From positions 111,723 to 175,722 of the forward strand of contig NZ_JACSPN010000007.1 of NCBI RefSeq assembly GCF_015142735.1: DNA of 64,000 nt, written 5' to 3'. The notes beneath the pieces are model-generated. The model had not been told where the DNA came from and did no database searches. It saw only the letters and a list, made by a program, of their open reading frames with translations. Position numbers and translations under genes: made by a program. Source of the stretch: Oerskovia douganii. Its GTDB lineage: Bacteria; Actinomycetota; Actinomycetes; Actinomycetales; Cellulomonadaceae. Shown here one piece after another: positions 47,858-56,259 of this stretch. How positions within the stretch are numbered: the stretch's first letter is position 1; the number at the start of each line of letters is the position of its first letter.

Positions 47858-48334
47858 GTGATGGACCAGGTGATCTTGATGTGTGGCCCGGCGGGATCAG
47901 GCAAGTCCACCTATGCGCGCGGACTCGAGCGCGACGGCTACGTCCTGCTCTCCTTCGACGATGAAGCCTGGCAGCGCGGACACCGAGACCATCCGGTACC
48001 CGAGGACGCCATGCAGTCCATCCATGAGCACCTGCAGAACAGGCTGACCGAACTTGTCACCAGTGGTGCCCGCGTCGTGGTCGACACCTCGTTCTGGTCC
48101 AAGTCCTCTCGCGACCGCTACCGAGACCTCCTCGCTCCGCTTGGCGTGACCCCCACCATCTACTACCTCGATACCCCGACCGGCGTCCTGCTCGAACGGA
48201 TTGGGGCCCGCACGAACGCCGGCCCGAACGACGTACACGTCGCACTTGAACAAGCCCACGCCTACATCAACGGCTTCCAGATACCCACCCCCGACGAAGG
48301 CCCCCTGCATGTCATCCGCTACCCGGATGCGTAG
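47858..48334 (+). CDS. P-loop kinase (AAA_33/zeta-toxin-like)
   Basis: A 158-aa small-molecule or nucleotide kinase of the AAA_33 type. Walker A is CGPAGSGKSTYARGL at about 9-23; the second acidic motif is LLSFDDEAWQ and VVVDTSFWSKSSRDRYRDLL carries the Walker-B-like strand and a lid with Arg. Such kinases are common as stand-alone genes in actinobacteria. Start is GTG 47858 or ATG 47861. No antitoxin gene is adjacent. The 258 bp before it contain no recognised gene. Confidence 0.8.
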   Translation: MMDQVILMCGPAGSGKSTYARGLERDGYVLLSFDDEAWQRGHRDHPVPEDAMQSIHEHLQNRLTELVTSGARVVVDTSFWSKSSRDRYRDLLAPLGVTPTIYYLDTPTGVLLERIGARTNAGPNDVHVALEQAHAYINGFQIPTPDEGPLHVIRYPDA

Positions 48335-48406
48335 CCGCGTCCGACGAGCGATCCGGTGGAGTGACGCGCGCGCTGACTGGGTCCGATGTGTCTCTAGAGT
48401 GTCAGT

Positions 48407-48606
48407 GTGGAACTTGGACTCCTGATTGTTGCGGTGGACGAGTTGGATCCGGCCGTCTCGTTTTGGCGGGCCTTCACAGGCTGGGTGGTGGCAGAGGATG
48501 TTCCAGGTGTCTATGCCGAGCTGCGTACTCCAAGCGGACTGCGGTTCGGGCTCTACGCGAGACAGCACTACGTGACGAACCTTGGGCCCGAGGAGTCCGA
48601 TCTCGT
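48407..48606 (+). pseudogene. VOC/glyoxalase-fold protein, 5' fragment
   Basis: The first 60 or so codons (start GTG) give LGLLIVAVDELDPAVSFW, then FTGWVVAEDVPGVYAELRTPSG and LRFGLYARQHYVTNLGP, a first beta-alpha-beta-beta-beta unit of the vicinal oxygen chelate fold. The full protein needs a second such unit, which is missing; the frame runs on into unrelated codons and stops at 48700. It joins directly to a 5'-truncated FMN reductase gene, so a deletion between the two genes is likely. Confidence 0.65.
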
Positions 48607-48617
48607 GAAGGAGGGGC

Positions 48618-49144
48618 TTGTCGCGGATCTGCCCGGACGTCGCGCGTTGGGCTCGGGACGTGCTCGGGCGCGATGCCCAGATCCGGTACGAGTTGCTTGA
48701 TCTCGCCGAGATTGGCTTGCCTCTTCTCGACGAGCCGTTGAAGGCGTCCCTGCACCGGTACGCGCACGAGCACACGAAGCGTTGGAGCGCGATCGCGTCC
48801 TCGTTCGACGGCTTCCTGTTCGTGTCCCCGCAGTACAACTGGGGCTATCCGGCCGTGCTCAAGAACGCGCTCGACTACCTGTACGAGGAGTGGCACGACC
48901 GGCCCGCGTCCGTGCTCTCGTACGGCACGCGGGGAGGCCGCAAGGGCGCGGCTCAGCTCCCGCAGGTGTTGCAGGGCTGCGTATGAGCGTCGCGGGCGCG
49001 CACGTCGAGGCGCGGATCGGCGACGCGGACGTCGGCCCCGATGGGCGGGTTGTGGACCTCGAGGCGACGCTGGGCCCGCACCGCGCGGAGCTGGAGGCGG
49101 TGGGCCGCGAGCTGCAGGCCATGCTCCTTGACGTGTCCGACTGA
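48618..49144 (+). pseudogene. NAD(P)H-dependent FMN reductase, 5'-truncated and frameshifted
   Basis: The product resembles chromate/FMN reductases: ELLDLAEIGLPLLDEP, then SFDGFLFVSPQYNWGYPAVLKNALDYLYEEW, cited by its core SPQYNWGYPAVLKNALDYL. The N-terminal FMN-binding GSTRxGR segment of the family is absent. After LPQVLQG a stop arises at 48984-48986, but the C-terminus continues in another frame (LRMSVAGAHVEARI ... ELEAVGRELQAMLL) to 49144, consistent with loss of one base near 48976. A TTG with AAGGAGG at 48618 could still start translation. Confidence 0.75.
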
Positions 49145-49283
49145 CCGGCACGACGGCCGGTTACGCCAGGGCGCCTGGCTCTGCTGACAGCTTCGAACTC
49201 CTAGGCAAAGAGGCGCTGTAGTCGATGCCAAGAGTCGGGGATGCGCGATCGGGAGTGCGCCTGGCTCACGGCGTGGATCCGCC

Positions 49284-49490
49284 TCATGCGGTTTGGCGTT
49301 CGATGAGCTGGACTTGTAGTTCGATCGGGGTCTCGGGGTCGTCGTCCTTGTCGAGCCGGGCGAGCAAAACGGCGGCACCGAGCGTTGGGCGCTTACCATG
49401 CCCACGCCCGGCGAGACGCTCGTGGCGGCGAGGGAGGGCCGGGCCCGCCGAGCCGCTACGGACAACCGGTCCAAGCTCCGGCTGGTGGCA
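49284..49490 (-). pseudogene. Possible C-terminal remnant of a LacI-type regulator
   Basis: A minus-strand frame without a start ends in RPTLGAAVLLARLDKD then TPIELQVQLIERQTA and a stop at 49284-49286. LacI-family sensors typically end with LLLARLDGxD ... LPTELVVRxST, a similar pattern. The upstream codons lose similarity. The assignment is weak because only about 30 residues match. The rest of 49145-49578 shows nothing else recognisable. Confidence 0.3.
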
Positions 49491-49578
49491 TGAGAGCGCG
49501 TGATCGACGTCCCGAATGACCGCTATCGGACATAAGGAAGGTTATCAGCGTTTCGTCCGCCCTGGTCAGAAGTGGTTT

Positions 49579-50643
49579 TCAGCCGTCAGTTCGGTGCTCG
49601 AGCTCGTCCTCGATCACGGCCTCGAGCTCGGCCGCGCTGGGCAGTGCGCCGCGGGCGTCCGCCGGCAGACCCTGGTAGTCCGCAACGGCGATCGGCACCC
49701 GAGTCCCGGCCAGCGCGTACCGCACCGTCGCGCCGGCTTTTCCGGTCACGAGCAGGATCCCGACCGTCGGCGCGTGGATCTCGGGCTGACGCATCTGGTC
49801 ATCGACGATCGCGACGTACGTGCCCAGCTGGCCGATATGGCCGGGCTCGAACTTGCCGACCTTGAGCTCGACCACCACGTACCGCAACTGCAGGACGTGG
49901 AAGAACAGCAGGTCGACGTAGAACTCCTCGACCTGGCCGCTGGCGTCGTCCGGCACGCTCAGACGCACCTGGCGCCCGACGAACGCCATTCCCCGACCGA
50001 GTTCGAGCATCGTGTCCTGCAGCCGGTCCATCAGCGCCTGCTCGACGTCGCGCTCCGCGACCCGCTCGAGCAGGCCCAGGTGCTCGAACACGTACGGGTC
50101 CTTGACGAGCTGCTGGGCAAGTTCGGAGTCCGGCGCTTCCAGCGCCTCGGTGAAGTTCGTCGGCGCCGCCCCGACGGCCCGTCGCAGGTCAGCCTTGATC
50201 TGGTGCTCGAGCACCGGCCGCGACCACCCGTACTCGGCAGCACTCGCGGCGTACCAGTCCCGCTCCTCCCGCGTCTTGAGTCGGTCGAGCAGCGTCGCGA
50301 CGTGCCCCCAAGGCAATCGTCCAACGGGTCGTTGGACGAACTCGTCTTCTGTGGGCCATGCCTCAGCGGCCCGCCGCATGTAGAGCAGGTTCGACCGTGA
50401 CCAGCCTCGCTGGTCGGGGAACTCGCGCTGCAGGTCGGCGGCCAGTGACGAGACGACCTTGCTGCCCCAACCCGCCGTCTGCTGCCGATCGAGGATGTCG
50501 CGGCCCACCGACCAGTACAGGCGCAGCACCTCGGTGTTCGCCGCCCGCGCCGCGCGGAACCGCGTCGCACGCACCCGCGCCTTCAGCTCGGCCAGCAGCT
50601 CGGCGTAGCCGACAGGCTCGAGGTCCTGTCCCGGTGACGTCAT
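49579..50643 (-). CDS. YhcG/DUF1016 family PD-(D/E)xK nuclease
   Basis: A 354-aa protein. The N-terminal DUF1016 helical region spans about 12-150 (LRLYWSVGRDILDRQ; WSRSNLLYMRRAAEAWP). The C-terminal nuclease has D244 in EEFYVDLLFFH and E259-x-K261 in YVVVELKVGKFEPGHIGQL, the DUF1016 catalytic pattern. These proteins occur as orphans or beside restriction-modification genes and are thought to be defence-linked or mobile-DNA nucleases. No methyltransferase or specificity subunit is nearby; the neighbouring leftovers are gene fragments. Confidence 0.88.
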   Translation of the reverse strand: MTSPGQDLEPVGYAELLAELKARVRATRFRAARAANTEVLRLYWSVGRDILDRQQTAGWGSKVVSSLAADLQREFPDQRGWSRSNLLYMRRAAEAWPTEDEFVQRPVGRLPWGHVATLLDRLKTREERDWYAASAAEYGWSRPVLEHQIKADLRRAVGAAPTNFTEALEAPDSELAQQLVKDPYVFEHLGLLERVAERDVEQALMDRLQDTMLELGRGMAFVGRQVRLSVPDDASGQVEEFYVDLLFFHVLQLRYVVVELKVGKFEPGHIGQLGTYVAIVDDQMRQPEIHAPTVGILLVTGKAGATVRYALAGTRVPIAVADYQGLPADARGALPSAAELEAVIEDELEHRTDG

Positions 50644-50773
50644 GAGGACATCCTGCCCGAAGCGGCCTCGCCGCAGCGTCGACGGGGCATCCGAACCTCG
50701 ACGTCCGTGTCGGAGACGGAGCAGGATCCGCGTATCGTGGTGACAAGACCCCAGAGACGGTCTGGCATGGCCG

Positions 50774-51405
50774 CTACGCGCGCTCGGGGTTTCGTGAGTG
50801 ACGAGCGATCACCTGATCTGCAGTCAGGTGGTTGCGCGTGAGGGCCGAAGCGACGGCCTCTGGTCGGCTCCACGAGTCGTTCGCTGCGAGTTCGTTGACG
50901 AACGCTTCGACGTCTCGGCGTAGAGCCTCAAGATCGTTGGGGGTGATGATGCGGGCGCCCTGAGGTAGGTGGGCGTCCCCACGCAGCACACTTGATGGGT
51001 GCAGCAGTACCGGCGCCGCGTGGGCGGCATCGGGGTATCGCGATTCGAACCACGTCATCGAGTGTCCGAGCTGTTCTGCCTCACTCTTGGTGATCCTGGT
51101 GTCCGCACGCTTGACGTCGGTCTTCAACTCGATGACGCCGAAGCGGCCGACGGCTAGAGCCCACAGGTTGTCCGGACCGCCATCGCTATCTTCCTTCTCC
51201 GGGCGAGAGGACCCGAACCCGAGGTGTAGTCCCAGTTCGCGGACCTGCGCCTCCGAGCGATCCGCAGCTTGATGGACACCCCAGACGATGTTGTCGAATA
51301 GCGACGCTGTCTTGAGTTGTAGCTGGCGAGAGTCGGCGTACTGGGCTGCGAGGTACTCCGCGGCGGTCCTGCCCTGGGCGGCAGGTCCGTTGATCTTCTT
51401 ATGCT
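50774..51405 (-). pseudogene. C-terminal fragment of a helicase/nuclease-type protein with PD-(D/E)xK-like domain
   Basis: The real part of this frame is the last 205 or so residues: FDNIVWGVHQAADRSEAQ, GPDNLWALAVGRFGVIELKTDV (core ELK), EAEQLGHSMTWFESRYPDA and APVLLHPSSVLRGDAHLP then a C-terminal helical part. The pattern PDNLW ... ELK ... SEAEQL ... WF ... HP matches the nuclease-like tail found on some large DEAD-box helicases. The N-terminal bulk is missing; upstream codons from about 51405 are only antisense to the dehydratase fragment. Family placement is by pattern and moderate in confidence. Confidence 0.5.
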
Positions 51406-51407
51406 GT

Positions 51408-52065
51408 GGCGATACGGAACTCTCGGACCTCTCCCATCTCTTCACCGAGGTGACGGAGCGCGATGCTCGCCGCACAGCCGAGGAGGCGGAGGGACGTGGG
51501 CTGGCGGTCGTCGCGCCCCTGGCGAGCCATGCCCACCGAGTGACGTTCGGACGCCCCGTCCGCGACGACCTCCAGCGGCTCGCCGACGCCCTGGTGTGTC
51601 CCAGCCGCTGGCTGTGCGGTCGTGCCGGAGCCGTCCTGTCCGCCGCGCTCGACGCGCACCTCGCCACGCTGCGTGAGGACCTCGGAATCGATGAGGTCCC
51701 GCTCGGCGCGGCCTACGGTGTCGTCTACGACGTGCTCGAGGCCCCCGGCGCACTCGACGGCGTGATGAGGGACTTCTGGGCCGCATGGGAGCGAGTGCTG
51801 ACGGACGACGGGGCGCTCCCGCTGCCAGGGCCCGAGGGGGAGGTCGACCTCGAGGCCGTCGCGGCGCGCCACGGATGCTCGGTCGAGGAAGTGCTCAGGC
51901 GGGCGTTCCCCGAGGAGCCGGACGCCCCCGTGGAGTGGGGCTCGGGGCATCTGCACAGCCCCGACGTCCTCCTGGCGGCACCCGGCGGCGAGCACCGCCT
52001 GGTCCTCGGCGAGGTACACGTCGGCTCGGCCACCTCGGACGACCAGCTCTTCGCCGCACGGTGCC
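51408..52065 (+). pseudogene. Internal fragment of a LanB-type lantibiotic dehydratase
   Basis: About 218 residues in one open frame match the middle of the LanB glutamylation domain: RGLAVVAPLASHAHRVTFG aligned to the GRTLVYEDCRRD region, VCPSRWLCGRAGAVL to the LLxSARWLT region, and HSPDVLLAAPGGEHRLVLG followed by GEVHVGSAT to the HSPDxxIAA...LVLGExHxxxNT block. Both ends are cut: the left joins the helicase remnant, the right joins the truncated third ATP-grasp gene, which is on the other strand. LanB enzymes dehydrate Ser/Thr in peptides using Glu-tRNA. Confidence 0.6.
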
Positions 52066-52277
52066 ACCCGGTGCACGCCCGCGGCGATCGCGACGAGCTC
52101 GTCGTCGGTCGCGCCGTCCGTCACGGTCACCGAGCCGTGCTCGCTGACGCCTTTGTGGCGGTGCAGCACCTGCCCGTCGCAGATCAGGCTCGTCGTCGCT
52201 CCCGCCGCCCACAGCCGCTCCACCACATCGGAGAAGGTGCCGAGCACGAGCACGTGCGGCTGCGCGCGCCCGCCCAT
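52066..52277 (-). pseudogene. Truncated third ATP-grasp paralogue (N-terminal 70 codons)
   Basis: The ATG at 52277 shares a base with the stop of the previous gene (TGATG), so it belongs to the same operon. The product HVLVLGTFSDVVERLWAAGA, then TTSLICDGQVLHRHKGVSEH and GSVTVTDGATDDELVAIAAG is closely similar to residues 8-70 of the ATP-grasp ligase at 53281 (VVERLWAAGAETSLLCD). Similarity stops at about codon 72. The frame then runs antisense through the LanB fragment to 51399, so the ATP-grasp core is gone. Confidence 0.7.
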
Positions 52278-53284
52278 CAGAACCAGACCCGGTCGAGCGA
52301 GCCCGCGAGGCTCGGCACGATGTCGAGCGTCGGAGCCGTACGCGCGAGGCCATCGATGGCCGTGCTCAGCGCCCCCGACCCCGTGGCCCCTCCGGCTGCG
52401 ATGCGGACGAGAAACTCGCCACCTTCGCTCAGGGGGAGCACATCACTCCCGAGGTTGGCCAGCGCACGCACGTCCAGCACGCCAGGCACGTTTCGCGCGT
52501 CGTCGAGGCCGTCGAGCGCGACGAGCGCCCCCGCCACCTCGCTTCCGTAGGCGGCTACCGCGACACTCGCTGGCCCGCCGTCGGGTCCCGAGCCGTCGGT
52601 ACCTGCGACCGAGACCTCAGCCCCCGTCAAGACCGACCAGGCGAGCTCGACCGCCTCCATGCCACGCGTGCGCAGGAGCTCGGTCGTGCCGTCCGTGGGT
52701 TGCCACGGCCGGACGCCGGTCCGTCGCAGGCCCGACGGCGTGACCACGAAGTCGACCGACCCGAGGAAGGAGGCCGGGACGTGGTCGAGGCACCAGGCGA
52801 GGACCTCGGCGCGGTCCACCTCGTGCGGACCGTCCTCGGTGAGCACGGCCCCAGAGGCGTGGCGCTGGACGCGGGTGGTCAGCAGCAGTTGCGCGCGGTG
52901 CCCGTCACGGCGAAGCACCTTCGCGGAGAGCTCGGGCCCTCCCGTCTCGGCTCGTGCCCCGTCGGCAGGATGCGGGACACCGCCGACCAGGGACGCTCCC
53001 AGTTCCGCCGCGACGTCTTCCGCGACGTCGGCGAGCTGACTGCCTACGTGCCACACGCCGCTGACCTCTTGCGTGTCGGCGAGCACACGAGCCATCGTGA
53101 CCCAGTCCTCCGGCTTGGCGTCCCGGTGCAGGGCGTGCGCCGTGCGGAATGGGCCCTGCCCGTGGCGAGCGAGGTCGGGCACGAGCGCCAGCCAGCTCAG
53201 CCGGGTGTGCGCACCGAGCTCTGCCAGCGCTGGCAGGACGGGGCCCGGGTTCCCGACGACGACGACGTGACGCGATGATGTCAT
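52277..53284 (-). CDS. Degenerate ATP-grasp-like partner protein
   Basis: A 335-aa paralogue of the ligase encoded just upstream. It keeps an N-terminal Rossmann-like segment (VVVVGNPGPVLPALAELGA) and the C-terminal domain (GVLDVRALANLGSDVLPLSEGG), but the central ATP-grasp core is shortened. I see no VKPxxGxGSxGV nucleotide loop, and the metal-binding ExxLIExQ region is VDFVVTPSGLRRTGV. It is therefore probably catalytically dead and may act as a subunit, scaffold or substrate binder for the active enzyme. Coupling to its neighbours by ATGA overlaps on both sides supports joint function. Confidence 0.65.
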   Translation of the reverse strand: MTSSRHVVVVGNPGPVLPALAELGAHTRLSWLALVPDLARHGQGPFRTAHALHRDAKPEDWVTMARVLADTQEVSGVWHVGSQLADVAEDVAAELGASLVGGVPHPADGARAETGGPELSAKVLRRDGHRAQLLLTTRVQRHASGAVLTEDGPHEVDRAEVLAWCLDHVPASFLGSVDFVVTPSGLRRTGVRPWQPTDGTTELLRTRGMEAVELAWSVLTGAEVSVAGTDGSGPDGGPASVAVAAYGSEVAGALVALDGLDDARNVPGVLDVRALANLGSDVLPLSEGGEFLVRIAAGGATGSGALSTAIDGLARTAPTLDIVPSLAGSLDRVWF

Positions 53285-54609
53285 GGTGCTTCCTCACTCT
53301 TGAACGGGCGACCGCCCGCGGTGCTCGTGCGTGGTTCCAGGCCCACAGGCGGTGGTCCGGCTGCGCCGCCCCCGCCGTGCGTCGTGACGCGCATCCGCGC
53401 GCCGCCGAGTGCCCGCACGGCACGTCGCAGAGCTAGCTGGGCCGTTGGTGCGGTGGACATCACGGTGACCGAGAGGTCGTCGCGGGTGCGCGCAGAGGCG
53501 CTGCGGTAAGGGGGCTGCCGCAGCACCCTCACTCCAGCGACGTCGTCGTGGGCGCGGACCTCGTCGAGGTCGCGCAGCTCGAGGTAGTCCGCCTCGACGT
53601 CGGGGGCACCGCACGCGATGACGGCGCATGTGCCGGCCGACGCGGCGGCCTCGCGGATGCGCGGCAGGGGGTCCTCGCCTAGGAGCTGCCGCGCCCACGC
53701 GTCGTACACGTCGAGCCCTGAAGCGGCAAGGGTGAGCTCGGGAAAGTCGCCGCCCGGGCGCAGCTGCGTCTCGATGAGCACGGGCGTGCCCTCTGCGGTC
53801 AGCAGCAGTTCCGTGTGCGCGGGACCGGTCGTCACGCCGAGCCGAGCGAGCGCCGACGTCACGGTCCCGACGACGTCGCGCCGCTCGGTGTCCGTCAGCG
53901 GCGCGGGGACACCGTAGATCATCATCGCCGGGTGAGCAGCGCCAGGAAGCTCGAAGCCGATCGACATGACCTCGTGCGCACCCGCGTGGGACAGGGTGTC
54001 CACCGTGATCACGCGGCCGCGGACCTGGACCTCGGCCATCGCCCGTCCGGTCGGGGTGTAGTGCGTCCGGACCGTCGCCCGTGCGAGCGCGTCCGCCGCA
54101 CCGTCCGGCCCAACGCCGAGCGTCACGCCTGCGCTCCCGCTACCCGAGACGGGCTTCACCACGATCGGCCACCCGTGGGTACGCCCGAACCTGAGAACGT
54201 CGTCCACCGAGCCGACCACCGCATGCGGCACCGCGGCCGGCGTGCCCGTGAGCGCGGACCGGTACCGGTCCTTGTCGTGCACGGTGCCCACCACGGTGGA
54301 CGGGTCGCCGCCGCCGAGCCCCAGCTCCTCCCTAATCCGCGCGGCAGCCACCATCGACGTGTCGTCGAACGAGACGGCGTGGGACAGTGGAGCGCGCGCG
54401 TGTACGCCCTCCGCGAGCGCCACGAGTTCCTCGAGGCCCGCAGCCCTCGTGACCGTCACCGACCGGTGTTCGGAGAGCCCCTGGTGCTGGTCGAGCATCT
54501 CCGCATCGCACAGGAGGCTCGTCTCGGCCCCGGCCGCCCACAGGCGCTCCACGACGGGCGACCATGCGCCGACGGAGAGCACGTGCACGGGTTCACTCGG
54601 GCCGGCCAT
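53281..54609 (-). CDS. ATP-grasp carboxylate-amine ligase
   Basis: A 442-aa enzyme of the L-amino-acid-ligase/carboxylase type, expected to activate a carboxylate as acyl phosphate and join it to an amine. The N-terminal domain is VHVLSVGAWSPVVERLW. DKDRYR (113-117) and K152 in PIVVKPVSGSGSAGVTLG bind ATP, and LIETQLRPGGDFPELTL binds Mg. The C-terminal lid domain ends with a disordered Gly/Pro tail. In the operon it likely attaches an amino acid or amine to the polyketide acid (inference). It starts 1 bp after the permease gene. Confidence 0.85.
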   Translation of the reverse strand: MAGPSEPVHVLSVGAWSPVVERLWAAGAETSLLCDAEMLDQHQGLSEHRSVTVTRAAGLEELVALAEGVHARAPLSHAVSFDDTSMVAAARIREELGLGGGDPSTVVGTVHDKDRYRSALTGTPAAVPHAVVGSVDDVLRFGRTHGWPIVVKPVSGSGSAGVTLGVGPDGAADALARATVRTHYTPTGRAMAEVQVRGRVITVDTLSHAGAHEVMSIGFELPGAAHPAMMIYGVPAPLTDTERRDVVGTVTSALARLGVTTGPAHTELLLTAEGTPVLIETQLRPGGDFPELTLAASGLDVYDAWARQLLGEDPLPRIREAAASAGTCAVIACGAPDVEADYLELRDLDEVRAHDDVAGVRVLRQPPYRSASARTRDDLSVTVMSTAPTAQLALRRAVRALGGARMRVTTHGGGGAAGPPPVGLEPRTSTAGGRPFKSEEAP

Positions 54610-54610
54610 G

Positions 54611-55423
54611 TCAGAACTGCCCCACGGTGCCGCGACGGCGTACCGCTCGCACGCAGATGTGGAAGATGACGAGGCCGAGCACTAGCTGCCCGATCGACAG
54701 GCCGGCCGCGGCGAGCCATGTCGTCGACCACGGCTGCATGAGGGTGCTGCCGAGCAGCACGTGACGCAGGAGGTCCAGGATCCACGTGGTCGGGAGGATC
54801 TGCGCGAAGGCCAACAGCGGCCCAGGGAGGACGATGAGCGGGAAGACCGAGCCCGAGAACACGCTGACTATCGACCCGACGGCGTCGAGTGCTGACTCGG
54901 CCTCGCGGACGATCAGCAGGAGACCCGCGAGCAGATACCCGAGGCCCAGCACGGCGAGCAGGAGCAGCGCGAAGATCGGTATGAGCCAGGCAGCCCGATC
55001 GAGCCGGAAGTCGGCGCCGAAGGGGATGGCAACGATGATCACAACGGCGCTCGCGACGAGCGTGAAGATGAATCCGGACAGGCCGGACCCGAGCGTAAGC
55101 CTGGCGGGCGACGTCGGGCTGGCCCATAGCGTCTCGAGGACGCCGGTCTCACGCGCTCCGGAGATGTCGCCCGTCATGGTCCACACGACTCCGACGATGG
55201 CGGACGTGACCACGACGCCTAGCACGAGCCAGGAGAGGAGCTCTGTCGTGCCGGTGTTCTGCTCGAGGCCGACGGCGTTGCCGTCGACGAGGAACGCGGC
55301 CCCTAGGAGGACCGATGGCAGGATCGTCTGCGCCAGCGGCGTGAGCAGCAGCAGGTCGGCGGTGTTGAGCGGGTAGCGCCGGGCGTTGCGGACGTTCCGT
55401 CCGATGACGGCGAGAGCGGTCAA
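54611..55423 (-). CDS. ABC-2 type transporter permease
   Basis: A 270-aa integral membrane protein with about six hydrophobic helices ([61 protein letters not shown]). The pattern [19 protein letters not shown] is the cytoplasmic coupling helix region common in ABC-2 exporters. It pairs with the permease upstream (4-bp overlap) and the ATPase to form an exporter, most likely for the operon product or for self-protection. Confidence 0.9.
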
Positions 55424-56259
55424 TGTAGGGCCAGCCTTCCTGTCCGGCGACCGTGCGCTAGCGCACGGTCGAGAGCGAAGTCCGCCACCACGACGAGGAC
55501 GGCCGCGATCACCAGCAGGTACAGCACCCGGCCCCCCATCTCGGCGAGGGCGACGCCGCCAAGCGTTCCCGAGCGCAGCAGAAGGATGGTCTGCGTGGGC
55601 GGCAGCGCCTGGCTAATCCACTGGAGAGCCTCGGGAAGAACGGCGATCGGGTAGGTCACCCCGCACAGCACCGAGACGAATGCCTGGGCGATCGACACGG
55701 CGCCGTCGGAGTCGCGCGTGAGCATCGTGAACGAGCTGAAGATCATTCCGAGCGAGACAAGCGCGGGTGTCGACACGAGGATCACCAGCACCAGCCGGAC
55801 AAGATCGGGACCCGTGAGGGGCACACCGATCGACCCCCACATGAAGAAGCAGACGATCCCGAACATGATCACTGTCGGCACCATCGGTGCGATGCAGGAG
55901 CCGATCAGCAGGGTGCGGCGCGAGACCGAGGTCAGCAGGATCGCCTCGAGAGTGCCGCGGAGCCGCTCGGTGCGCAGCGCAGACGCCGGACCGTACATCA
56001 CGACGGAGACCCACATCAGCACGGCCCAGCCGAGGTAGATGAAGCCCGCGACCTCGTCGGTGCCGCTGAGGTCGCGGAAGCTACCGAGCGCTTCGTCGGA
56101 TGTCCCGGCGAAGCCCATCGCTTGGGCGTAGTACATGAGCGGCAGCACAACGGCCGTCGCGAACATACCGAAGTAGCCGGCCCGGTACCGCCACATCGTG
56201 CGCAGGTCCCGGACGACGATCGCGCGCAGCGCCACGAACTCTGTCTCAGCTGTCCTCAT
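55420..56259 (-). CDS. ABC-2 type transporter permease
   Basis: A 279-aa membrane protein with about six helices ([70 protein letters not shown]). The coupling segment is [20 protein letters not shown]. It overlaps the ATPase gene by 14 bp upstream and the second permease by 4 bp downstream; the two permeases differ enough in sequence to be a heterodimer. Confidence 0.9.
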
